Positions 1 through 12,200 of a stretch of DNA of 64,000 bases are shown piece by piece. The position numbers and the translations under genes were made by a program. The stretch's first letter is position 1. Each line of letters opens with the position of its first letter. Source of the DNA: Serinus canaria (lineage: Eukaryota; Chordata; Aves; Passeriformes; Fringillidae). The stretch lies in the NCBI RefSeq assembly GCF_022539315.1, contig NC_066315.1, positions 23,349,649 to 23,413,648 of the forward strand. Reading direction: 5' to 3'. The notes beneath the pieces are model-generated. The model had not been told where the DNA came from and ran no database searches. It was given only the letters and a program-made list of their open reading frames with translations.

Positions 1-47
1 GAAACAGTTGTTGAGAATAAGATGCTAAAGCATTTGCACTGTTTCAG

Positions 48-284
48 CACTCCGGTGAGGTGGTGGCCACGGACACAGCCACAGCCACAGCCACATCCAG
101 CCAGCTGCTGCTGTACGAGGAGCGCTTGGAGGACATGCGGCAGGAGCTCGTGCGGCAGTACCAGGAGCACCAGCAGGCAACTGAGTTACTGAGACAGGGC
201 CACATGCAGCAAATGGAGCGTCAGAGGGAAAGTCAAGATCAACTCCTAGCTGAGCTGGAGAGTCTTAAGGTGCAATTAGCTGAG
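48..284 (+). CDS. AKAP9: AKAP9 exon a (79 codons, phase 0-0)
   Basis: The acceptor follows gtttcag and the donor is gag|gtaata. The exon reads [10 protein letters not shown]..., then [20 protein letters not shown], a stretch nearly identical to human AKAP9. An Ala-Thr run near the start comes from a repeated gccaca hexamer. It is the first exon in the window; exons before it are outside. Confidence 0.94.
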
Positions 285-3200
285 GTAATACAGAATTCAA
301 CCAGTGAGGTAATATGGGTTAACAAAGGAGCGCCACCAGGCAGATTCATATTTATGCGTTTATATCTATTTAGAGGGAGAGAGAGGCATGCACACATTTA
401 TCATGTGCATGCATACACGCTTATGCACACACACATACCTTTTTCTCTGTGTGTGTGTGTGTGTACATACAAACCCATATATGCATATATTTATAGAAGA
501 CATATTTCTTTAATCAAAGCTCAGGCTGTGATGGATTGATTTAGACTTCTGTAAACATGGAGCAAACCTGCAGTGATGCACAGCAGCCAGAAGAGAGTGA
601 TTGTGGATGCACTGCTGATCGTGCCACCTTCCAGATGCATGGCCCTGAGTAGGATGCAGGCTAGTAGCCATTTATATCAATGAAGCCACCAGCCATGACT
701 AGAAATACTATAAAATTCTTAATTTTTCATCATTCTGATTTGAACAGTATGAGTGGCTTCCCGCAACAATGTATTTTGGTATTTTGGGGTTTATTTCCCC
801 AGTTCTGGGAGATAAGTCCTTAACCAACTTTGAGAATGAAACAATATCTGTAGGGTTTGGTGGGAAACATCAATGTTTCTTTGCCTTTTTAAACTTAACT
901 TGCTGTCACTCCGTATCTATTCAAAGCCTACAGTAGGTGTGCTAATGAAAGTCATTAGCTTATCTTAATTAATAATAATTGAAAAATAATGTCATTTATA
1001 GACATGTCTTTCAAGGATTCCTTCCACTGAAAGACAAAGTAAAAAGAATCCAGAACAATATATCTTGCTCTGATTTAATTTCAACAGTGTAGCATTACCA
1101 AAATGCGCATGAAGCTAATAATCAGTGAATTCTAGAATTATTTGTTGTCACTGTGGAGTGGAGTTTCTGACCTTTTCCAAACCTGGTTCTGCTCTGTTTA
1201 AGTTTGGGCTCATGGATTCTGGAATCTAGAAAGCCAGTCACTTTTACGTTAGGAATCCTTTCCAGCAACATCAGCTGTCTCTCCTAGCTGCTTTGAAGGT
1301 GTCCTAGAATAATTTATCCTGATAATCTTTTCTTTTGATATATGCATACTTTCTCCTTTTACCTTTTTTTTCCCAGTTTGTAACTGCATCTTTGTCAGGG
1401 TTGCAAATTCCTGTAACTGATAAAAATCACTAAGTAGAACTTAGGCTGCTGGCTTTTTAGTATGTGTGTTCATAAGAACTACATACTAATGTATGCTTTG
1501 TGTTTAAGCCATGAGCACTTCTGGCTCTTCTAAAAGAGAATGTGTGTAGGGTTTATAGGAAATAAGTTATTATTATATTTTTTCTTGTGCAAAACATGTT
1601 ACAGCATGTAATATTCAGAAATTCCCTCCAGTTTGCATTGTGACCATTTTATTTCCTAAAGAGCATAAAAATGGTATGAAAATCTTAATGAAGGTTTAAG
1701 TATTTTTTAGCTGTATTCCTTTCTAGAGAGCTTTCAGTGTTTTTGTAATGATTTAATGAGACAGACTGAAATTTCATTGTTCAGTGTCTGTAAAGAATTA
1801 GAAGTGACAGGACTCACTTGACTCAGAAGCTTAAAAAACTGTGTGAGCCTCTATAACACTTCTTTCTTAGCGTGTCTCAATGGAGAATGACAGCCTGGTT
1901 GCAGAGAGAGAGAGAATGCTTCTAGAAGAACTGGAATCATTAAAACAGCATTCCGGACCCGGAAGACAGAGGCCGTTTTGTGAGTTACAAAACAACAGCA
2001 CACAGACAGAGGTAAATATAGACTTTGACTTTCTGGGCACCCGTGGCATGTAAAGCCAGTAAAAGATTCCTGTTTGCTGTTACTCGTTCTCTGTAATATA
2101 TTTTCCTAAGCAATGTTGGGTATTGCTGGAGCAGAGCAGCTGTAAGATTCAAGAGGTGATAGTGGTAAACATAGCTTTTTGAATTCAGGTAAGCAGAAGC
2201 TGGTTGAACAGCTTGAAGGTGGGGATTATTACTACAGCTATTTCCTTAAGTAAACTCACTTTTTCATATTGCTATAGCAACACAAACAGAAAGTACAGCA
2301 GCTGCTTAATCAGTGTAACAAAGTTCCTTCTAATTGGTCCTGCCTTGGATTTCCTGGTTTGTTTTTGTTAATATTTTTTTCCACATAGTAAGAGTATTAC
2401 ATGATTTGTAATTTGGTGCAGAAGTACTAAAAAGGAAATGACAATTTCATATCCTGACATCTATAAGAATATGTTGATTCTGAAATGACAGGATTCCTGT
2501 CCTTTTTATTTTCTCTCCCTTTGCCAAAACTTAATCAGAATGAAAATGAAAACCCAAACGATGTGAGAGAGCAGCTCTTTGAGCGTGAAGATGGGGGAAG
2601 AAAGCCTGATGAAACACCTTCAGCTCTACTTTCTAAAGAAAGGTGCTTAGAACTGTTAAGAAAATATTCTTCTTAAATTTTGATAATCATGTTTTTTGCT
2701 GTTAGAGTAATAATATTTATAAGCTTTATTCTGACTGATGATAATGTGCACATTTTGTTCTAGAAAACCATATTTGTAAGTTTATGTATTTTAGGTTAAA
2801 TAGTATCATATTTTTTATAAAGCCAAGAATGTAATGTTATAGAGGATGAGACAAATCTTAGCCTATTTTACTATATATTTTGTATTACACAAGTTGAATC
2901 AGAAACATTATTTATAGACGTATTTATGTACATATTATATGTACATATGTGAATTAAGTTTACATTAGTATTATTGTTTTATTTTATAATACCATTGGAC
3001 TATTCTTTAAAGTTTTTGATATGTGTAGAGGGACAATTTTCTTAACTGTGATTTTGAGAAAGGACTAATTTTATAATGAATACCAGGTGAAAGCAGACCT
3101 GTGCTATAAAAGAATAACTAGATAAAATGCCAAGATAAAAATAGAAATAGTGATAAATACTTAGACTTTTTACATATTTTGTAAAAAGAACTGACTTTTA

Positions 3201-6200
3201 ACACAATTGTTTATTTAGTATTTATATGATGCAGGGTTTATCCTTAAAAAAGAAATCTTAATTTTGTTAGTGCAGTTGCAAATCTTCTTTGGTTGCAAGG
3301 GTGTATTAAAGGCTACAACCCACTTGGAAATAAGGGAAAGATCAGAGGATTGATTAGTTTCTGTCTTGCAGGCATGTTTTTCAGAAGGCTAATGAAAAAC
3401 TCATGAAGATTCTTTTAGAAGTTGTGAAGACAACTGTAGCAATGGAGGAGACAATTGGTCAGCATGTTCTTGGGATACTGGACCGGTCTGGGAAAGTCCA
3501 GGCTTCCAAACAAGCTGGTTGGGACACTGAGACAGAGGAGTCTATAAAACCCTGCATCCGTGTGGGGTATGAAAAAGGTACTGATTGTATAGTTTTGTAT
3601 TTCATAAGAAGTATCATTTGCATGCTGATTGTATAGTTTTATATTTCATAAAAGTATCATTTGCATGCTTTAATGATATATTTAATTATTCTTAGTTTTG
3701 ATATTTTAAGTTAAACTTTTTTTAAGGAAGAAACTCCTACAACTTATTTTTCATTTGAATGCATATGGTATCTTTGCTTAAGAGACAACATTTCAGTTGT
3801 TTGGGTCATGCTCCACACCAGTTACAACTCACATCTGGGGTCCTGTTGCAAAGCCTGCAACAGAATGGGAAAGTGATTGAGAAGTCAAGAAAAAAAAAGT
3901 TTCTGTTGATGGAGACAAAAAGAATGAAACATAGCTCCATGGCACATTGCACCACTTACACCCTCCTGTGTATGTGTGGGGAATGGAACTAATGTCAAGG
4001 GCTGTGTCTCCACCAGTGCACTAAAAGTACAGAGGTATGCTGCTAGTCACTGAGGCCAGGCTGGCAGGGGCCAAGCCTGTATATGTGTTTATGGACTTCA
4101 TTAGCTTCCTAAAGAAGTGTTTGCATGCAAATCCCGTTTTGGACCCAGTTCCAAGAACTTCTCAACTGCTAACACTTGCCCATCAGCTGTTTCCAGGAGT
4201 GCTAGTTGGCACAAGACTAAAGGAGCATTTTGATGTTATAGTTAGTTGCATACCAGTGTCAAAGAACTCTACTGGGCTCTGTTTATTTTCTTGTGACTGC
4301 ACTAGGATAGTGTATGTCCATTTCTCTTTTGGGCAAGAGTAGGTGCCTGATTGTACTGGCATGTAGGTACATTAAAGGTTGTGCACATGCATCCTGGATC
4401 TTGTGGGGAGCTAACGAACAACAGATCAGTTCAACCTCAAGCACATTTTACATCTGGATTTGGCTGGAGTTTTAACTACTAGGAAGGAGAAAAAGAACTG
4501 GAAGTCAAATACTACATTTCAGTATTAAGAAAGTGTCTATTACAGGATAATAATACAACTGGTAAATGCAAGTGAACTTCACCTCTTTCTTTCAAAATGT
4601 AGATTATTTCATGTTATTGATTCCATCTGGCTTTAAATATAGGTCACATTAAGCCTTGGGGCAAGTTAAGTTGCATGAATTTGTAGCACAGACACATCTT
4701 CAGTTGATCACTCAAAGGTTATCTGCAATGACATGTATAAAGTTGTAGTCTAACAATTTCTGAAGTTTTCAAGTTAACAGTGGATTTTTTCTTGTACTTC
4801 TGTTTCATTTTTTAAAAAAGTAACTTTTATTTTTTATACATATAACTGTATTTAGTTGTGGGAAAAATTGTCTTTTCAAACTTCAGGATGTGAGGCTTTG
4901 CCTTTTTCCTCAAGTAGCAGATTGGATAACTAAGCTTCTGATCTTATTTTTTGGTACATTCACTTTTTGCCTGCTCCTGCTTATCAGTGCATATACTTGT
5001 GAGTGTCACTAATTATTGTCATTAACAATTCTTAATGCATTACATATATGTAGCAAAACACAGTTAAAAATATCTTTTTGTCATTTTTACTTATCTGGCT
5101 TTCTTAATGCTACTGTCTAAACTCAGTAGCATTAAGAATGTTGTCTAAACACACAACATGTCCTGTGATTGGAATGATTTGCTAATTTCTTGTGAAGTCT
5201 TCTGATGAAAGAGGAGTCTCTTCAGGTAGAAAAAAGCTCAGTTCCATTCTGTTAGTGACAGAATGTGTTTACTATCAGTGTATTTTGAAGAGGTATGTAA
5301 GGTTTCAGTCTCCTCTAAGAAAGCAAGTGTCTGTTCTTGTAATGCTCCTCCTTGGTACAGGGCAGCATTCAAGCTGCCCACCTAGCAGTTGTTTACTCCA
5401 GTATCCTTTTTGCATGTTTCCTTACATTCAGAAATAACAATGAAGGAAGGAATAACCAAAGTAAAAAGTGAAAATTAACGAAGAGCTAAACTTACAGTAG
5501 TTATAATGGCTGAATGTATGGTTTGTAATGTATCTCTGGGGCTGTATTCACAGTTCTCCTTTTTTGCTCTCAGAGTGATACTGGAGCATCCTTTCTGACA
5601 CAGGGGTCATGCAGCCATAGTAATAGTTGTACTGTTTCATCAGCTGAAATATTTGATCATTCTTCAAATGGAATTAGATGACCAGTTCTGTTAGTGCTTC
5701 AGCCATGGGATTCTTGTTATTCATATTCTATACTAACACTTAAATGGCTTGAGAGAACAAGTTTTAAAATTTTTCCCCATTATTTTAGAGAAGTTAGAAA
5801 TATATAGACACTGTAGGGTTATTTTTAAACTGTGCATGTTACTGTATTTTCTAGTACCCAGCCAAACAGATCTTCCTTTTTAATTAGTTAGGAAATCTGT
5901 AGGAATAAATTTATACCAATAAAAATTTAATATAATAAAGTAGTAAAATAATGTGCTTCTCGAAGGGAATTCTCTCTGACCTTCTGAGCATATTCCATAT
6001 CTATTGACAAGCAAAACTCAGCTTACTGTTTTTGCTGAGTTTCAGCATTTTTAAAAACTGAATCATTAAGATCATATGCTTATAACCACACCTGATTTGC
6101 AGAGTGCATTTATAGAGGGACATTGACTAGGTTATCTGCAAGCACAGGATTTTATTTCTAGAAGAGTGAGTAAAGTTCAAATTTCAGTCATAAAACATAT

Positions 6201-9200
6201 CATTGGAATGACATTTGTGCTCAGTAATCTGGTGAGTTTGGGTAGAGGGACTGCAGTAATGCAGGTTGCTCTGGAGAAGCCTGTGAGGTTACGGCATTCC
6301 TTGACTGTTAAACCCTCTTGCCTTCTGAGCTCCTTATTTTTGAGCAGTGTACCAGGAGAAAAGGTAGTAAATAGCTAAACACTGTGCTGCCCCAAGACTG
6401 ATTTTTTGTTTTCAACTTTTAACCCCTCAGCTCAATTCCTAAGAGGAATCCCAGGAGTAAACTGAGATACTTGTTCTACATGATGCAAAATATGTATTGC
6501 TTCATAAATGTCACTTGGCAGCTCATAAACAACTTCTGTATCTGAAACTTCTGAGCAAGCACTCTATAATTGAACAGTTTTCTTAAGATTTAGTGGGCCG
6601 TGACATCTGATGTGCTGAACTGCATGCTCCACGGCAAAGGAAACAATATAAACCTTTGTTTCTTTGGTTGATTTTTTTTTTCCATTACCAGGAGGGAGTT
6701 TACACAAAGAGATGGTAGTTTTACTTAAGTCAGTTATATTATATTTCTTATTTTGTATTGACTGAAAAACAAAATTACAGGACAGTGAAATTTGATTTAG
6801 TTCTGTTAGGGTGGGAGACTGAACAGCCATATAAGGATTAACAAAAGGGGAATTAGCATTAAGCTGCTAGGGTGATTAATGAGACTGGGCAATGTTTCTA
6901 TTTCTTGTTTCCACTACTGAAAATTGTGTGGAAGGATGCTGTACCAAGCTGCTTTGTAGTAAGACAATTTTGAGGGGAAAAAGATACAGAGACTTTTAGG
7001 AACACTTAGGAAGACATTTAATGTGATTTTGTGGTCTTAAGTTCCACTTTGTAGAAATCATAATATGGTTTTCTGCTTTTATCAATTCGGTTGCCAACCC
7101 CATTGTATGAACAGAATTATCATGAGTTTTTTGTGCAATTGATAATTGTTGGGGTTTTTTTGATATCTTTGAGACTACTAAAGTTTCCATGTGCCAAATT
7201 ATACTTTTGGTGACAGCTCACTCTTTCTTTCCTCATTTTTTATAGAATAGTTTCAGGCAAATTATGATGTTTTGTTTTGAGATATTTCATATAACAAAAT
7301 GATGTTTTAATGTCGATTTATTTTGTATTTATCAAGAAGAAATGGAAGCAAATTACAAAAGAATTGTCATAAACAAAACAGGAGTCTTAACCCTTGTTAG
7401 GAATTTGTGGAGGCCCATTAGTACTGTCCTGTCACTGGCGAGAAGAAATAATAATATTAGTGACATTATTGATGTAAAAGACATACTCTGAACCTGGCTT
7501 TTAAAATTGACATTCTGAGCTGCCATCAGTGTTTTTAAGTTTTTCTTCAGAAGTTTCCAGACAGACAGTTCATATGATTTTGCAACCAACTACACATTTC
7601 TGCAGTCATTTTTTATAATCTTTTTTTTTTGTATTTTACACACAATCATCATTGCACAATTCAGACGTACCTCATAAGCAAATCATTTACTGAAATGGAA
7701 GGGTGACAGGAGATGAATTATGGGTTAAACCTGAGAAGGACAGCAGGAACATTACTGAGATTATTTGTACTACATCAGGAAAGAATTAGATTGTGCAATA
7801 ACTAATATGTCATTGTTTTATCTTGTTTATAGCTGTGCTACTGTACTGTGAGCTTTTATTTTGTGAGATCTCTGAAGCTAAGCAGGGTCTTACCTGGTCA
7901 GTTCTTAAGATGGGTGGCCTCCAAAGAGCATCAGGTGCTGCAGTAAGTGTGTTGGTGGCTCAGTAGGGAGTGTATTTCCCTTCAACTCAGTCTTTAACCA
8001 ATATTTTGGCACAGCATTTGGAAATATTTACGCTGCTCGATATCCATCTCAAATGAAGGTCCTTTCTACTCTGAGGATATTAAAGCTTCTGCATCACTAT
8101 TGATATATTTTGAAACACCCAAACACAGCCCAAATTTGGGTGGTAAGATATCAAAATGCTATAGAATATAAAAAGTGAAATTGCTAATTTTGCAGCCTTT
8201 CTTACACTGCAGGGGGTTGGAATGTTAGGGTGTTGTGGCACAGCTTTTATGGTCTATAAACCCATTGCAAATATTTAGTGTGCTGGCAGAAAATGGCTGC
8301 CAGCCACTGCTAGGGTGATTCCACTACAGGAGTTAGACTGCCATTCCAAAGTGCAGTACTCAAAAGTGCTTTGAAATCCTGTAGATGAAAGGTGCCATGT
8401 GAATGTATCTTCTGTTCATCTGGTTATTCGTTCTGTTCATGCATATAGTGTGCTTCTGTTTTTTCCCTTTGGAGTGTGAAAACAGTTTGTAACATTATAT
8501 CCCTCATATCTAAAAGGAGATATGAAACAGTAATAATACAACTAGAAGAAAAAACCACTAAATGCATCTGCATTTGAAAAATCAATTTTAAGAGCATTTT
8601 TAAGAGAAAAGTAAACGAAGTGAAACTTTCCTCAATTAAAATCACTACAGGTTAGTTTGTTGTGTATGGGTCATATATATGGCTGCAGATATTATTGTCA
8701 GAATACCTGCAGGTAGGAATGTATATTAAGTACACCAGGTGGTTAATCATGTTGCAGCTTGTTACAAAAAAGCTAAAAACAAACCTCAAACTAGAATCTG
8801 ACTTGCTTGATAGGTTCAAACAAAATCAACAAGAGTGCTCATATTATTATATGCCTGCCAATATTATTTGCCTGCCTGGTTAGGAGGCAAAACCAACAAG
8901 ACCTAGCTACATTTTTAAAGGCAGTCTGTGAGATTGACCTGTTGTAATTTCAATTCAATTTCTGTAGCTAAACAAACTGTTCTAGTTCAGCAGTCACAAT
9001 TCTTAGAGTAACCAGGAACTTAAATTCAAAGATAACCCTGTATTGAAACTTCATTGCTAAACAGGCATTGAGTATTCTTAATTCATTTAGTCATAATGCT
9101 TTTCCTGAAAAATAAGACATTTTTTAGAAAATCCTAAGCAAAAACATCTAATTGTTAAAAAATTGCACCATACCAAAATATTTACTTTAAATATATTCCA

Positions 9201-12200
9201 TAAATATACTTCATTTAAATAAATTGTCATTTTAAAAACTCTCCACAATAGCATTTATTTCTGACATTTCAGAACTGTCAGTCTAAGGGCATAACACTTC
9301 TTTATTTTCAAAGGACTTTATCAAAAATTGTTGATATTGTCACGATATACCTACTGTATATCGTATAATAGTTGATATTGCCACGATATACCTACTGTCA
9401 CAATATACCTACTGTATTGCTCTTTCATACCAAAAGTGTGATTTTAAAACATCTCAAGACTTTGCTTTCACTTGCATTGCTTAAATAGATCCTTGAATTC
9501 TAAATATGGCAAATTTGCTGTTTTCTAGAAGAATTGCTATCAGCCTAATACCATAGGCAAACCTTGTGTGTCTGGCTTTTCAGAAAGAATGGATAATGTC
9601 CTTAAATGGCATCAGACCTCAGGAAGATTGAGAAGCAGTCAGGTGCCAGGTGGCCCAGCAGCAGGAACAGTTGCAGTCCTGATGCACTGTGCTTGATTTG
9701 TTCAGCTGCCCATTTTAGTAACTTTTCAGTTCACTAATAACCAGGCTGAATATTGTTGTTCTGTATTCCAGTCTGTTTGTCCTAAGAAGCTGTCTGAATT
9801 GCATGCATGCCTTTCCTTTTACGCACTTGAGTTTGATTCACTGACTTGAACAGTTTGGTGTTAATGCATAGTAACATAATTGGATGTTGGTGAAACAGGG
9901 ACTGACAGTCTGGTGTTGGTTTTGTTTGGGGTTTTTAAACTGATTCATATTTTAAAGACAATCTTGCAAGTATTATTGCAAGTTATTCTAAGTAGTAAGG
10001 GTTACTGGTAGTAACAAAGGTTCAAAGATGAGCATCAGAGCCCCTCGACATACTGAAAGTATGTCTAAAATATTGTCTGTTAATATCTCCTTTTCTCTTG
10101 CACTTCTGCTTCTTTTTAATTAACACATTGTTTATCTTGTTTGTGTGAATTGTAGTATGCAGTATTTCCCTTTCTGTTTTTATGACTAAGATGAATATTT
10201 TAATCATTTTTGGACATGTATTTCTTACTGTAACTGAGTTGCACAGCTTTTCATGTTTGCAATTGCTAAGAGTCTGTGTGAAAGGGTAACTTTTTTTTTT
10301 TCCTCAGAGTCCTGCTCCTTATATCATGGAAGTAGTATGGGAGATGATGATATTAACATGTGGTCAGGAGCAGCAGGTGAAGGACTGCTGAGCCAACATC
10401 TTGCAGAAACTGGGATGGAAATAGATCCTGAAAATGAAGAGCTCATTCTGAATATTAGTTCTCGACTGCAGGCGGCTGTTGAAAAGCTTCTGGAAGCTAT
10501 CAATGAAACTTCAAATCAGGTGGGGTGATTTAATAGAGATGCACTTTAAATTCTGTGTCTCAATTGGGCTTTTTTCTTTATTTTTCTTGTAATTATATTT
10601 TTGTAAGCCTAAAACCCATAGGTTCATTTTGACAGCTGTAACAATGCTTCAGGTGCCTCCACCCAAAAAAAGACTGATCCAGCATGACTTCCCTGAATGA
10701 ATTTACTTTCCTGCTGGAAGTCTGCTTTGATCTGTAGAGGAAGCCTGAATTTGGGCATTCTTACCAATGTAGGGCAATCTTTCATTACTCATACGGATCA
10801 TCTGCATTCTGCTACAGCTGAGATGAGACAGGAGGTGTCAGAGCACATAGAGCTTGTGAAGAGGAGGATTGAGGGGAACTCTATCTAGTTCTCTTGACAA
10901 ACATTTTAGTCTATTGACTAAAAAGGTGGAGCTCTCCTGCTGTCTCTTCCAACTGATTTAAACATGGCCAGTTAAGCACATATCCACCTTGCTTAAGAAA
11001 ATGAGTCTGTGCTCCAGCATTTATGTGAGGTATGTGATTCAGGAATAGAATCCAGAAAAGAGGCAGTTTGCTATCAGAGTACTTTCTATGGTGGGATGCT
11101 AGTTGCTGTCTGGAGTACTTCCTTGTTAACTGAAATAGGAACTGTATACCTAGGTCAGTTCAAATCACACTGCTTTTTTCATGTGCTCTAGTTTTAGATT
11201 GTGTACATTGCAATTTGAAGGTGTTGAAATATTTTCCTTCACAGTTTTGTAGCTGAGTCTTTGCCAATACCAGCAAGAGTTATGGCTCAAACACATACAG
11301 ACACATTTTCTTCATTAATACCTATTATATAGAGATGGATTTATCCCTGATGATCACATACGTTTGGCTTTTTTTTTTTTCCTTAAGTAAATTAAAAAAT
11401 CCCTCTGTTTACACATTTTCTCACAGTATGAATATTGACACCTCTCTGGCTGTTCTGTAAAGGGATTTCTCAAGTTTGTCTGCTTTGCAATGTCTGCTTA
11501 TTGGATTATATACAATTCTTGTATATACCATGGATATAAAAGTGACTTGAAAATTATTTTTAAATATTCAGAAACTAAATCCTTTATTTTTTTCCAGTCT
11601 GCAATATTTTATAATCTAAAACTGGTTACGGGCAGAAAAGATTTTAACCTTTCCTCTAATCAGTTGTGTTTTGCATACAGACATGTACCCATTTCTTCAA
11701 ATAAAGAGTCAGAGAAAAGCTGGCAAAATCTTCAAAGTAGCTGTATGAGACCTGTCTGAACAAAGACTTTCAGACCTGAAGTGCAGTTTGAAACTTGAGG
11801 CAAGGTATATGGTGGGTGTATTAATTCAAATTCCACCTGCTGTTGTTATGTATAGGTAAATAAACTGGGCCACTCCCCTGAACTCTTTCAGTTGGGAGAT
11901 ACTAGCAGGAAGCCTTTAAACTAGCAGAGCTTGAGAAAGTTCTTCCTGTTGAATTAACTCCAGCAACAAGAATGAATGCAAATAATGACATAGCTGTATT
12001 TTTCTTTCATTTGCCATAGTGGAGTTGGAAAATTTTTAGTTTCAGTTTTGTTAGCTTGCTTGTCTGCTGCAGCGTTCCTGTGCAGGTAGAAGAAAATTCT
12101 GCCTCCTTGCCTTGGGAATTACTTGCCATTTGCTACTGGAAGATTTTTGTTGCTTTTTGATGTGAAACTTCTAGAAGAAGGACTTTTTTAGGAGTGACCA

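Larger units (their letters stand above)
3578..10307 (+). other. Longest AKAP9 intron in the window (6.7 kb)
   Basis: It holds the tandem duplication at its 5' end, two perfect hairpins (5,103-5,159), a 5S-headed SINE (about 7,831-8,410) and an AT-rich tandem repeat (9,330-9,415). The rest is AT-rich with no supported exon; short open frames in it have no splice context. Confidence 0.75.

Noticed and set aside
7860..7945. Functional 5S rRNA gene
   Set aside because: Only part of 5S is matched, with many changes including the internal promoter, and it continues into a SINE body.
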